Shown: in pieces, positions 6,587-15,519 of the stretch
Layout of the letters: each line of letters begins with the position of its first letter
How positions within the stretch are numbered: the stretch's first letter is position 1
Source of the DNA: Gemmatimonadota bacterium
GTDB lineage: Bacteria > Gemmatimonadota > Gemmatimonadetes > Longimicrobiales > Gaopeijiaceae
Assembly: GCA_022822425.1 (NCBI GenBank)
Contig: JAJEBS010000118.1
Location: 1 to 35,056, forward strand
Direction of reading: 5' to 3'
Length of the DNA: 35,056 nucleotides
The notes under the pieces: model-generated
The model's database searches: none
The model's input: the letters and a program-made list of their open reading frames with translations, nothing else
What the model was told of the DNA's origin: nothing
Position numbers and translations under genes: made by a program

Positions 6587-9112
6587 CTAGGGACGGGCCC
6601 ACTCCTCCAGCTGCGCCCTGGCCCGGTCGAAGCGGCTCAGCAGGTTGGGGATGTCGATGTCTCCATAGCCGATGACAAGGCGGTTTCGCGCGACGCGCAG
6701 CGCCTCTGACAACTCGCGGGCCGCGCGCATTCTGGCGCCGGGCTCCGTACTCCCGACTTCGCCGATCCAGATCGGTGCGGTGTGGGCAAACGGATAGCTG
6801 GCCATGGAGGGCCACGCCGTGCTCCCGCCGACCGCGCGGACGGCGACCCATCCGCCTTCGGGGAGGTCGAGCGTTCCTTCGTGGTGCCGGGAGCCCGGCC
6901 CGGCGAGTCCCTCGGATTCCCATGCCACCTCTCCGTTGACGAGCACCTCCACGCGCTCGACGCCACCCGCGGAACTCAGGTCGAGCGTCCAGGAGGCGGA
7001 TCCGGACGCCACCACCCCGCCCGGCCCCGCCCCTTCCAGCCGGAAGTCCGGGAACGGACCGTTGGTGACGAAGGTGCGGCCTTCGCGGAGGGCGGCCATG
7101 TAGGCCGGCCAGTTGAGCGCGCCGCCCGTCATCGCGTACACCCTGGTGGTCCCCACCGCCATGGTGCGGAAGAAGTTGTTCATCACGTCGGTACCGGCGC
7201 TGGGCGCCACCGGAATGCCCAGGTTGAGGAAGCGGTGCCACACCTGGGTGGTGGCGGTCTCGTCGCTCCACAGGCAGACCACCTCCAGCGCGTCCAGGTC
7301 GCCGAGGACCGCGTCCGCCACCAGCTCGACGGGCACGCCGGGAGCGAGGTTCTCGAAGGGCACTTCCGACCACGGCTCGGCGCGCTCGGCGGCGCGCGCG
7401 TTCACCGGATGCACGTAATACCCGAAGCCGCCCCGCGAGCGGGCGTGGCCCAGCGCCTCCGCGTTCTCGCGGTCGTCGGTGCCGTAGACCTGGTAGCCGG
7501 GGCCCCACACCCACGGCCAGAAGAAGTCGCCGATGCCGATCAGGCCCACGTGGCCGAGAAAGTGCGAGCGCACCTCCTGGCCGAAGCGGATGAGCGGTCC
7601 CTCGGCCGCCCGCTCCCAGCCCCAGAGGTCCTGGTCCTCGAAGCGGTTGTGCAGGTTGGCGATCAGGGGGGTGGCGACGTCGAGCGCCTCCCCCCGCATC
7701 ATCGGCACCAGGTCGGCCGGGGCCAGGTCGTAGGGGCCCCCGTAGTTCAGGTGAAAGTGGTGCTCCCCCGACACCCATCCCGCGGCCCGCGCGTCCCAGA
7801 CGGGGGTGAGCGTCACCTCCACCTCGGCGGTCCGGCCGGCCGCGACCTCGACCGTGCGGGCGACCTCGGGGGTCGCGAGCCCCTGCACGGCCGCCACGGT
7901 GACGCTCCCGGCCGGCACCGTGTACTCCGCGATCCCGGTCGAGTAGGCATAGACCCGCCCGCTCTGCCCGTCGAACCAGGTCCGGGAGCCGGCCGGGACG
8001 GCGGGGTGGCCGGTGGCGTCCACCACGTCCAGGCGGGCGGCTGCGGGCGGGCCTCCTTCCCCCAGGGTGGTGCGCACCCGCAGCGTGCCCGTCTCGACCC
8101 CCCAGTCCCAGGTGCGCACCACGACCTCCTCGGCCGGCCCGCCCGCGGCGGCCACCCGGTAGAGCCGCATCGGCCGGTTGCCGTCCCCGCGCGAGAAGTA
8201 CACCCACTCCCCACCGGGCATGCTCCACGCGGGGGTGAGCGGCGTGCCGCCTCCGGTGTCCGGAGGCCCCACCAGCAGGATCGACCCCGCCGGGTTGTCC
8301 ACGTTCACCAGCCGCAGCTCCCACCCCGCCTGGGTGGGCCAGTTGACCGCGACCGTCGAGCCGTCGGGGCTGAGCGCCGGACGCGCCATGGAGGCGATGC
8401 TGCCCTCGAGCAGCGTGCGCGGCCCGGATCCCGCCGGCGCCCCGGACACGTCGAGCTCCCGCACCAGCACCCGGTCCCCGCCTCCGCCGCCCTTGGCCAG
8501 GTACACCAGGGCGCCCGCCGCCGGCTGCGGCTTCAACTCGATCCCCCTGACGTCGGTGACCGGGCTCTTCTCCCCGCTCGCGAGCTCGAGCGCCCACAGG
8601 TCGATGGTGCCCGCCGAGGCGGAGGCGAAGTAGAGCCGCTCGCCATCGGGGGAAAAGGCCGGGTCGAGCTCGATCGCCGGGGTGTTCTCGGTCAGTACCT
8701 CGGCTCCGGTGGCGGCGTCCACCACCACGATCCAGGTGTCGCGCGTGTCGTCGCGCACGAACGCGATGCGAGCCCCGTCCGGCGACCATGCCGGGCGCGC
8801 GTCCATCTCCCCGCCCGAGGTCAGCCGGCGCGCGCCGCCGTCCACCAGGTCCATCACCCAGATCCAGCCGTGCGACGCGAAGGCCAGGCGGGTTCCGTCC
8901 GGCGAAGCCGCGGGATCGATGGGGCCGCTGGTGAGGGTGGGCATCTCGTAGCCCTCCAGATAGATCTGGTGGCCGTAGCCCTCGACCCTCGGGTAGCGGT
9001 TGGTCCACTGGGCGGAAACCAGCGCCGGCGCCAGCGCCAGCACGAGCAAGATCCCGGCACACCCCACGGGCGCCCGCCAGACGCCCCGAGCCCTTGTTGC
9101 GCGTCGATTCAT
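6587..9112 (-). CDS. TolB-type beta-propeller fused to CehA/McbA-like PHP metallohydrolase, secreted
   Basis: The 841-residue protein has a signal peptide ending at VSAQ (residue 35). Next comes a WD40-like/PD40 propeller (about 60-330) with repeated SPDG blades (LAFAS, RIAFVR, LYFAS), then a linker beta domain. The C-terminal metallohydrolase begins at GEHHFHLNYGG (about 449-459), the first metal-binding histidine cluster of the CehA/McbA branch of PHP phosphoesterase-like proteins. Later conserved points are GLIGIGDFF, YYVHPVN and PSAGTDVMNNFF. Named relatives hydrolyse carbamates such as carbaryl, but most members have unknown substrates. A strong AAAGGAGG precedes the ATG. The gene follows the drug exporter by 22 bases, so the two are probably co-transcribed. 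Confidence 0.9.
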   Translation of the reverse strand: MNRRATRARGVWRAPVGCAGILLVLALAPALVSAQWTNRYPRVEGYGHQIYLEGYEMPTLTSGPIDPAASPDGTRLAFASHGWIWVMDLVDGGARRLTSGGEMDARPAWSPDGARIAFVRDDTRDTWIVVVDAATGAEVLTENTPAIELDPAFSPDGERLYFASASAGTIDLWALELASGEKSPVTDVRGIELKPQPAAGALVYLAKGGGGGDRVLVRELDVSGAPAGSGPRTLLEGSIASMARPALSPDGSTVAVNWPTQAGWELRLVNVDNPAGSILLVGPPDTGGGTPLTPAWSMPGGEWVYFSRGDGNRPMRLYRVAAAGGPAEEVVVRTWDWGVETGTLRVRTTLGEGGPPAAARLDVVDATGHPAVPAGSRTWFDGQSGRVYAYSTGIAEYTVPAGSVTVAAVQGLATPEVARTVEVAAGRTAEVEVTLTPVWDARAAGWVSGEHHFHLNYGGPYDLAPADLVPMMRGEALDVATPLIANLHNRFEDQDLWGWERAAEGPLIRFGQEVRSHFLGHVGLIGIGDFFWPWVWGPGYQVYGTDDRENAEALGHARSRGGFGYYVHPVNARAAERAEPWSEVPFENLAPGVPVELVADAVLGDLDALEVVCLWSDETATTQVWHRFLNLGIPVAPSAGTDVMNNFFRTMAVGTTRVYAMTGGALNWPAYMAALREGRTFVTNGPFPDFRLEGAGPGGVVASGSASWTLDLSSAGGVERVEVLVNGEVAWESEGLAGPGSRHHEGTLDLPEGGWVAVRAVGGSTAWPSMASYPFAHTAPIWIGEVGSTEPGARMRAARELSEALRVARNRLVIGYGDIDIPNLLSRFDRARAQLEEWARP

Positions 9113-9118
9113 GATTCA

Positions 9119-9126
9119 GCCTCCTT
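9119..9126 (-). promoter_or_regulatory. Strong ribosome binding site of the metallohydrolase gene
   Basis: The minus strand reads AAAGGAGG six bases before the ATG at 9112. It fits the anti-Shine-Dalgarno almost perfectly and supports the chosen start. Confidence 0.75.
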
Positions 9127-9134
9127 TCCTTTTC

Positions 9135-10895
9135 TCATACCTGTGCCCGGTCATGCGTGCGCCGCAACGGTATCTCCGGAATGCGCGCCGCCAGCACCCC
9201 GGCCATGAGCGCAAGGAACGCGGTCAGCCAGTAGATCCGGTGGGAGGCGCGGGTGAAGGCCAGCCGCACCCGGTCCGCCGACTCCCGGGCCGCGGCGCGG
9301 CCCTCCGTACGCAACGCGACCGCCCGGTCCGCGCTCTCCGCCTCCCCGGCCCTCTCCTCGAAGGCCGCGAGAATGGCCTCCGGCAGGCCAACCCCTCCCC
9401 TCGACACATAGGCCTGCGCGCTGACCCTTCCCCGGGTCCGATCCCGCAATTCCGCATCCAGCGTGGAGAACGTGGCCGCCAGCGTAAAGGTCAGCACCGC
9501 GCCCATGGCGGCCGCCCCCATGGTCGCTCCGGTCTGGCGGAAGAACTGGGAGGCGCTGGTCGCCTGGCCGACGAAGCGCACGTCGGTCGCGTTCTGGATG
9601 GCCAGGGTGAAGAGGGGCATCCCGGGCCCGGCTCCGAGGCCGCAGAGTATCGTGCAGAGGTAGACCTGCCAGTACGCCGTGGAAGGATCCATGCGCGCCA
9701 GCAGCACGGCGCCCAGGAAGAACACCGCCGTGCCGGCGACGATCTGACGCCGGTAGCCGATGCGGCTGGCGACCTGTCCCGCAAGCGTGGCCGAGATCAC
9801 GATGCCGAGCGAGAACGGGATCAGCACCAGCCCCGCCTCCGTGGCGGAGACCCCCCTCGTCGAGACGAGGAAGAGCGGGACGAAGATGTTGATGGAGATG
9901 AAGGCGGCGCCGAAGAAGAACGTGGCCAGAGTAGCCCGGCGAAAGACGGGTTCGGAGAACAGGCGGGGCTCGAGAATCGGGCCCTCCACGGCGCGCGAGC
10001 GGCGCACGAAGGCCACCAGCAGAATCGCGGACACCGCCAGCAGGCCGGGCGTCGCCCACAACTGCCATCCCGCCGACGCGACCGCTCCCTCCGCCACCGC
10101 CGGTGCCGACGCCAGCCAGGGAAGCCAGGGGCTGGCCTGCTTGTCGATCTGCAGCGCGAGCACCAGCGGCACCAGACCACCGACCAGAAGGCCCGCCCCG
10201 GCGAAGTCCGGACGCGTCGCTCCCGGCGGCGCCTCCAGAAGCGGCATCCGGCGCAGGATGTGCCACAGCGCGATCCCTCCGATGGGCATGTTGACCAGAA
10301 AGACCCAGCGCCAGCCGGCGATCCCCGGCATCCAGCTCCCCGCGTGGTCCGTGAGCAGTCCGCCCAGCAGCGGGCCCATGACCGAGGAGACGCCGAACAC
10401 CGCGCCCACGTATCCCTGGTACTTGCCCCGCTCGGCCGGAGTGAAGAGGTCCGCGATGACGATGAAGGTCATGGCGAAGATGCCCCCCGCGCCCATCCCC
10501 TGGACACCCCGGGAGATCACGAGCTGGCTCATGCCGTCGCCGAGCAGCGGGAGCGGCCCGGCGATTCCGGCCAGGCCGCAGGCGACCGAGCCGGCCAGGA
10601 AGAGACCCACGGCCGCCAGGGTCACGTGCTTGCGCGCGTAGGTATCGGCCAGCTTGCCATAGACCAGCGCCAGCGAGGTCGACGCCAACAGGTACATGGT
10701 CGTCACCCAGGTGTAGCGCTCCACCCCGGCCAGATCCTCCACGATCCTGGGGAGCGCCGTGGCCACGATGGTCTGGTCGAGGGCGCCGAGCAGCAGCGCG
10801 AGCAGGATGGCCAGGTACACGGTCATCCGGTCGGCGTGGGAGATCCTTCCCTCATGGGGCGCGGTCCCGGCCCCCCCCGGCGCGGTCGCCTTCAT
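9135..10895 (-). CDS. DHA2-family (EmrB/QacA type) 14-TM MFS exporter
   Basis: The 586-residue protein has about 14 hydrophobic segments and MFS signatures. D-Q-T-I-V-A-T-A-L-P (about 40-50) in TM1 is typical of DHA2 drug/H+ antiporters; YGKLADTYARK follows TM2; SRGVQGMGAGG is in TM4; and GPLLGGLLTDH (motif C of antiporters) is in TM5. A periplasmic or C-terminal soluble stretch near residues 490-550 is rich in charged residues. The family pumps drugs, bile salts or other amphiphiles out by proton exchange. The first ATG is used; a second ATG at residue 24 just before TM1 is possible. It is the first gene of a likely operon with the propeller-metallohydrolase, which could tie export to degradation of a related compound (inference). 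Confidence 0.92.
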   Translation of the reverse strand: MKATAPGGAGTAPHEGRISHADRMTVYLAILLALLLGALDQTIVATALPRIVEDLAGVERYTWVTTMYLLASTSLALVYGKLADTYARKHVTLAAVGLFLAGSVACGLAGIAGPLPLLGDGMSQLVISRGVQGMGAGGIFAMTFIVIADLFTPAERGKYQGYVGAVFGVSSVMGPLLGGLLTDHAGSWMPGIAGWRWVFLVNMPIGGIALWHILRRMPLLEAPPGATRPDFAGAGLLVGGLVPLVLALQIDKQASPWLPWLASAPAVAEGAVASAGWQLWATPGLLAVSAILLVAFVRRSRAVEGPILEPRLFSEPVFRRATLATFFFGAAFISINIFVPLFLVSTRGVSATEAGLVLIPFSLGIVISATLAGQVASRIGYRRQIVAGTAVFFLGAVLLARMDPSTAYWQVYLCTILCGLGAGPGMPLFTLAIQNATDVRFVGQATSASQFFRQTGATMGAAAMGAVLTFTLAATFSTLDAELRDRTRGRVSAQAYVSRGGVGLPEAILAAFEERAGEAESADRAVALRTEGRAAARESADRVRLAFTRASHRIYWLTAFLALMAGVLAARIPEIPLRRTHDRAQV

Positions 10896-11055
10896 GAAGC
10901 GGGATTGGGGAGGGACATCGCGCGGGCCGTTGCTCGCTTGCCTGACAAGCGGAGGTTAGGGTAGGGAGGCTCGACCAAAGTGAGACCACGGCGTGCGAGC
11001 GGCCAGTTTCCGGGGAGGCGTCGCCGCGCAGCCAGACCCGCATGGAGGAGCGTTC
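10896..11055. promoter_or_regulatory. Divergent intergenic region between exporter and SDR genes
   Basis: This 160-base gap holds the starts of two divergent transcripts. GGAGGAG at 11044-11050 is a good ribosome binding site for the SDR at 11056. No confident promoter hexamers or operator could be picked out. Confidence 0.4.
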
Positions 11056-12213
11056 ATGCCTGCCGATCGAAGAGAGTTTCTGAAGATGTCCGCGGCGGCG
11101 GGAGCCGCGCTGGGACTGGGTGCCGTGCCCGCTGCCGCGTTGCCGCATCCGGGCCCGGCCCGCGGCCCCGCGCCGGCACAGGAAGCGCCGCGCGCGCTGC
11201 GCATCCTCATCCTCGGAGGCACCGGCTTCATCGGCCCCTTCCAGGTGCGCTACGCCCTGTCCCGCGGTCACTCGGTTACGCTTTTCAACCGCGGGCGTTC
11301 CAATCCCGGGATGTTTCCGGAGGTGGAGACCCTCATCGGAGACCGCAACGGCCAGCTGGACGCGCTCAGAGGCCACACCTGGGACGTGGTGATCGACAAC
11401 TCGCGCTCCAACCCCGACTGGGTGCGCCTCTCCGCCGAGTTCCTGCGCGACACAGTGGACCGCTACTTCTACGTGTCCTCACGCTCGGCGTATTCGGACC
11501 TCAGCCGGGTGCCGATGACGTCGGACGCCCCGACCTTCACCTACGAGACCGCAGGCATCGAACCGGGTTCCGACAATCTTCCCTACGGCCTCGCCAAGGC
11601 GCTCTCGGAGCGGGAGGCGCAGCGGGTCTTCGGCGACCGCGCGAACATCGTGCGTCCCGGGCTCATCATCGGCCCCCAGGACGAGACCGACCGCTTCACC
11701 TACTGGCCGGTGCGCATCCACCGGGGCGGCGAAGTGCTGGCCCCGGGCGACGGCTCCGACACCGTGCAGATCATCGACGTGCGCGACCTGACCGAGTGGA
11801 TGATCCGCATGGCGGAAACCGGTCACACCGGAGAGTACAACGGCATCGGGCCCGCCACGCCGCGGCCCATGACGGAGCTGCTCTACGGCATTCGGGCGGT
11901 GACCACGGCCGAGACCACCTTCACCTGGGTCGACACCGACTTCCTCATCGAGAGGGGGATGCGCCCGTACCGCGAGATGCCGGTGTGGCGGCCGCCGGTG
12001 CCCGGATTCGAGGGTTTCGCGCGCTTCGACCTGACGCCGGAGGTCGAGGCAGGCCTCACCTTCCGTCCGCTGGCGGAGACGGCGCGGGACACGCTCGAGT
12101 ACCACTTCTCCCGGCCGTCCGAGCGCCAGTCCAATCTGCGCGCCGGGACCACCCCGGAGCACGAAGCCGAGGTGCTCGCGGCCTGGCACCGGAGCGGGCG
12201 CGCGGAACGCTAG
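11056..12213 (+). CDS. Tat-exported extended SDR (NAD-dependent epimerase/dehydratase family)
   Basis: The 385-residue product opens with a twin-arginine-type signal (DRREFLKMSAAAGAALGLG). After a Pro/Ala linker comes a Rossmann fold starting with GGTGFIG (54-60). The catalytic Y-x-x-x-K is YGLAK (Y177-K181), preceded by a strand and serine-rich segment (FYVSSRSAYSD). This is an extended short-chain dehydrogenase of the NAD-dependent epimerase/dehydratase family, which acts on nucleotide sugars or related compounds. Export of a cofactor-dependent SDR through Tat in folded form is plausible because the cofactor can be bound first. GGAGGAG lies 5 bases before the ATG. Its TAG overlaps the stop of the convergent dsbB-like gene in a CTAG. 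Confidence 0.88.
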   Translation: MPADRREFLKMSAAAGAALGLGAVPAAALPHPGPARGPAPAQEAPRALRILILGGTGFIGPFQVRYALSRGHSVTLFNRGRSNPGMFPEVETLIGDRNGQLDALRGHTWDVVIDNSRSNPDWVRLSAEFLRDTVDRYFYVSSRSAYSDLSRVPMTSDAPTFTYETAGIEPGSDNLPYGLAKALSEREAQRVFGDRANIVRPGLIIGPQDETDRFTYWPVRIHRGGEVLAPGDGSDTVQIIDVRDLTEWMIRMAETGHTGEYNGIGPATPRPMTELLYGIRAVTTAETTFTWVDTDFLIERGMRPYREMPVWRPPVPGFEGFARFDLTPEVEAGLTFRPLAETARDTLEYHFSRPSERQSNLRAGTTPEHEAEVLAAWHRSGRAER

Positions 12214-12755
12214 CGGTCCGCCCTGGCCAGCTCCCGGAGCAGCAGCAGGAGCGTGGTGATCATCAGGAAGGCCGCGCCCGCCATCACCGGGATCGAAACG
12301 AACCCGAAGACCGCGACGTAGCGCCCGGAGCAGGGTACCCCGCCCTCGCAGGGCACCAGGTCAAGCGTCGGCTGGAACTGGAGCGCGACGTGGTACGCGG
12401 CGATGGCCAGACCGACCGCGGGGAGCGGCAGCGCAAAAGGCCAGATCCGCACACCCGGGCGCAGCAACCCCACCCCGAGCACCAGCACCAGCGGGTACAT
12501 GGCGAACCTCTGATACCAGCAGAAAGAGCACGGCACGAAGCCGATGATTTCGGAGAAATACAGGCTGCCGGCAGTCGCGATGAAGGCGATGGACCAGGCC
12601 CAGGCGATGACGTGGCGTTCGTAACCCGCGAGCGACGTGCGCAGCCACCTGCGGCCGGCCGGCATGATGAGCCCCGCCAGGAGCGCCAGGGAAGCTGCCG
12701 CCCCGGCGAGCGAAGCCCCGCCGAGCATCTGAACGATCGCAGGGTAGAGTGTCAT
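12210..12755 (-). CDS. dsbB: Disulfide bond formation protein B (DsbB/BdbC-like)
   Basis: The 181-residue membrane protein has about five hydrophobic segments. It has the first periplasmic redox pair in VPCSFCWYQR (C76, C79), directly followed by the family's W-Y-Q-R, and a second pair in VPCEGGVPC (C136, C142). DsbB/BdbC proteins reoxidise a DsbA-type thiol oxidase and pass electrons to quinones. The LYFSEIIGFVPC and FAMYPLVL segments look most like the BdbC branch. An extra N-terminal helix precedes the usual four. No DsbA partner is in the window. The gene converges with the SDR, and the two stops share CTAG. Confidence 0.9.
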   Translation of the reverse strand: MTLYPAIVQMLGGASLAGAAASLALLAGLIMPAGRRWLRTSLAGYERHVIAWAWSIAFIATAGSLYFSEIIGFVPCSFCWYQRFAMYPLVLVLGVGLLRPGVRIWPFALPLPAVGLAIAAYHVALQFQPTLDLVPCEGGVPCSGRYVAVFGFVSIPVMAGAAFLMITTLLLLLRELARADR

Positions 12756-12969
12756 TCGAGGCCTGAAAGGGTTGCGGGAAACATGTCGATTCCGAGCCTG
12801 AATGGGAGGCCCGGCGGTCCGCGGGTTCAGCGCTCATCCGCCCTAGCGTGTCCGGCAAGCGAAGGCTATTCTTATGGTTCTTTGAAGTTGAGGCAAAATC
12901 CGGGGCAGGCGAATGGCCTCCTGGGCCGCCAAAACCTCCTTCTCCCGGTCACAGCAGCGTGAGGCCCGC
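12756..12969. promoter_or_regulatory. Divergent region upstream of the DUF1592 gene
   Basis: This 214-base gap lies between dsbB (minus) and the DUF1592 gene (plus). Around 12866-12900 it is locally AT-richer than its surroundings, as expected for a promoter, but I cannot assign hexamers with confidence. A longer reading frame into this region from the DUF1592 gene lacks signal-peptide character. Confidence 0.35.
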
Positions 12970-15423
12970 ATGAACTCTTTTCCCGCCGTGCTTACCACGC
13001 TCGGGTTGCTTCTCGTACTCGCGGACCGACCCGCTGAGCCCGCTCCCGCCGAGCCCATCGGCGCACCGTCCACCCCGGTCGCGGGAAGCATGGAGATGGG
13101 TGGCTCGAAGCACGCCGCGTCGCTTACCGGCGTCGTCCGCACCTACTGTCAGGTGTGCCACAACGATGCCCTCCTGACCGGCAACCTCTCGCTGCAGGCC
13201 TTCGAGGTGGAGTCGGCGCCGGAAATGGCCGAAACCGCGGAGCGGATGATCCGCAAGCTGCGCGCGGGCATGATGCCCCCGCAGGGATTCCCCAGGCCCG
13301 GGGGAGATACCCTTCAGGCCCTGGCGGAAGAGCTCGAAACCCGTGTGGACGCGGCGTGGGAGGAGAGCCCGAATCCCGGTTTCCGCACCTTCCAGCGACT
13401 CAACCGCGCCGAGTTCGCCAGCGCCGTCGAGGACCTGCTCGGCCTGCAGGTCGATGTCGGGGAGTTCCTTCCCCTCGACACCCGCAGCGCCAACTTCGAC
13501 AACATCGCCGACGTGCAGGCTCCCTCCGCGACCCTGATGGAGGGCTACCTGCGGGCGGCCAACTACATCAGTCGGGTGGCCGTGGGCGACCCCGACGCGG
13601 AACCCAACTCGATTCGCTACCGTTTGCCGCGCACCACCTCACAGAAGGATCGCGTCGAGGGCGCCCCCTTCGGCACCCGCGGCGGCGTCTCGGTGATCCA
13701 CAACTTCCCGGCCGACGGCAAATACGTCTTCCACATCCAGCCCTATCCGGCCGTCGAGGGCGAGGTCTTCGGGCGCACCTTCGGCAACGAGCAGATGGAG
13801 GTGTCGATCGACGGCCAGCGGGTGGCGCTCGTGACCATCGACCGCTGGATGTCGGAGTCGGAACCGACCGGGCTCAACGTCCTCACCGATTCCATCTATG
13901 TGCGTGCGGGCCCGCGCCGGGTCACCGCCGCCTTCCTGAAGCGGTTCGAGGGCGAACTGGACGACCTGATCCGCCCCATCGACCACACCCTGGCGGACGG
14001 CCAGATCGGCATCGGCTACGGCGTAACCACCATGCCCCACCTGCAGCGGCTCTCCGTACTGGGCCCCTACGAGGTGACCGGCGTGTCGGACACGCCCACA
14101 CGCCAGCTCATCTTCACCTGCCGCCCGACCTCGCCCGGCGAAGCCCGGCCCTGCGCGCGGGACATCGTTGCGCGCCTCGCCACCAAGGCCTATCGGCGTC
14201 CCGTCGACGACTTCGACGTGGAATCACTGATGGCCTTCTACGACCAGGGCGAGGAGGAGCGCGGATTCGAGGGCGGTGTGCAGCTGGCGCTACAGGCGAT
14301 CCTCGCCAGCCCCCACTTCCTCTTCCGCATGGAACGCGCCCCCGGCGCCACCGTAGGCACTCCCTACACGATCACCGACGCCGACCTGGCCTCGCGCCTC
14401 TCCTTCTTCCTCTGGGGCGCCCCGCCGGATCAACAGCTCATCGACGCCGCCTCCCGGGGCGAACTCTCCGACGACGACGGGCTGATGCGGCAGGCGCGGC
14501 GCATGCTCGGCGACGCGCGGGCCGCGGAAGGGCTCGCCCGACGCTTCGGCGCCCAGTGGCTGAGGCTCCAGGATCTGGAGAAAATCGATCCTGACGCGCT
14601 CACGTACCCGTACTTCGACGGCACCCTCGCCGACGCGATGCACCGCGAGACCGAGTTGCTGTTCGCGAACATGGCGGTCCAGGACCGCCCGGTCTCCGAG
14701 CTTCTGACCGCGGACTACACCTTCGTCAACGAGCGGCTGGCGCGTCACTACGGCATCGCGGGCGTGACCGGGCCGGAGTTTCGCAGGGTGCAGTACCCCG
14801 ACGAGAACCGGCGCGGCATCCTCGGCCACGGCAGCGTGCTGACCATGACCTCGCACGCCGACCGCACCTCCCCGGTGCTGCGCGGCAAGTGGGTGCTCGA
14901 GGTCCTGCTGGGAACCCCGCCGCCACCGCCGCCGCCGGACGTGCCCGCCTTCGAGGAGACCGAGGGCGCGGACGACGGCCGGTTCCTCACGGTGCGCGAG
15001 CGCATGGAGATCCACCGCGCCAACCCGGTGTGCATGTCCTGCCACCAGTTGATCGACCCGGTGGGGCTGGCGCTCGAGAACTTCGACGTGACCGGTGCCT
15101 GGCGCATCCGCGACGAGGGCAACCCCGTGGATCCGGCCGGCGAGCTCTACGACGGCACGCTGCTTACAGGTCCGGCCGACCTGCGCAACGCGCTTCTGAA
15201 GCGCCCGGAGGTGTTCTACCGCATCTTCACCGAAAACCTGATGGCGTACGGCCTCGGCCGGCGCGTCGAGTACTACGACATGCCGACCGTGCGCGGGATC
15301 GTGCGGGCGGCTGCGGAAAACGACTACCGGTTCTCCTCGTTCGTCCTGGGCGTCGTGGAGAGCCCGGCCTTCCGCTCGTCGCTGGTGGCGCCGGAGGCCG
15401 TCGCCGCCCCGGCCGGAAGCTGA
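12970..15423 (+). CDS. DUF1587/DUF1592/DUF1588/DUF1585 protein with cytochrome-like CxxCH motifs
   Basis: The 817-residue protein starts at ATG 12970 with a signal peptide (MNSFPAVLTTLGLLLVLA). A haem-binding-like CQVCH motif follows (C60, C63, H64). Then come the modules first seen in planctomycete cytochrome-like proteins: DUF1587 (about 135-200, FRTFQRLNRAEFASAVEDLLG), a carbohydrate-binding-like beta region, DUF1595, DUF1592 (SRLSFFLWGAPPD), DUF1588 with a poly-Pro stretch and a second motif CMSCH (C688-H692), and C-terminal DUF1585. The biochemical function of this family is not established; it is thought to be a periplasmic redox or polymer-related system. It is always paired with DUF1552 in my knowledge, as it is here. 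A start at 12913 was rejected because it lacks a hydrophobic leader. Confidence 0.92.
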   Translation: MNSFPAVLTTLGLLLVLADRPAEPAPAEPIGAPSTPVAGSMEMGGSKHAASLTGVVRTYCQVCHNDALLTGNLSLQAFEVESAPEMAETAERMIRKLRAGMMPPQGFPRPGGDTLQALAEELETRVDAAWEESPNPGFRTFQRLNRAEFASAVEDLLGLQVDVGEFLPLDTRSANFDNIADVQAPSATLMEGYLRAANYISRVAVGDPDAEPNSIRYRLPRTTSQKDRVEGAPFGTRGGVSVIHNFPADGKYVFHIQPYPAVEGEVFGRTFGNEQMEVSIDGQRVALVTIDRWMSESEPTGLNVLTDSIYVRAGPRRVTAAFLKRFEGELDDLIRPIDHTLADGQIGIGYGVTTMPHLQRLSVLGPYEVTGVSDTPTRQLIFTCRPTSPGEARPCARDIVARLATKAYRRPVDDFDVESLMAFYDQGEEERGFEGGVQLALQAILASPHFLFRMERAPGATVGTPYTITDADLASRLSFFLWGAPPDQQLIDAASRGELSDDDGLMRQARRMLGDARAAEGLARRFGAQWLRLQDLEKIDPDALTYPYFDGTLADAMHRETELLFANMAVQDRPVSELLTADYTFVNERLARHYGIAGVTGPEFRRVQYPDENRRGILGHGSVLTMTSHADRTSPVLRGKWVLEVLLGTPPPPPPPDVPAFEETEGADDGRFLTVRERMEIHRANPVCMSCHQLIDPVGLALENFDVTGAWRIRDEGNPVDPAGELYDGTLLTGPADLRNALLKRPEVFYRIFTENLMAYGLGRRVEYYDMPTVRGIVRAAAENDYRFSSFVLGVVESPAFRSSLVAPEAVAAPAGS

Positions 15424-15519
15424 ACCTGAAGGACTTGAAGTCCCTGAACGAATCGATTGCCCGAGCACCGCAGGAGCCGGTGCCTTCGCAGAGTTGTACT
15501 ACGAACGGAGTCTGAAACG
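15424..15519. other. Short spacer between DUF1592 and DUF1552 genes
   Basis: This 96-base spacer contains no recognisable terminator and no clear promoter. The two genes are probably transcribed together. Confidence 0.4.

Noticed and set aside
6240-9062. 940-codon minus-strand frame
   Set aside because: It lies out of frame over the metallohydrolase gene and lacks any domain, while the overlapping 841-residue frame has a signal peptide, propeller and metal motif.
6782-9208. 808-codon plus-strand frame
   Set aside because: Antisense shadow of the metallohydrolase; His/Arg/Gly-rich without recognisable domains.
12210-12213. CTAG shared by two stop codons as a regulatory site
   Set aside because: A chance overlap of convergent stops is enough to explain it; no stem or other signal surrounds it.
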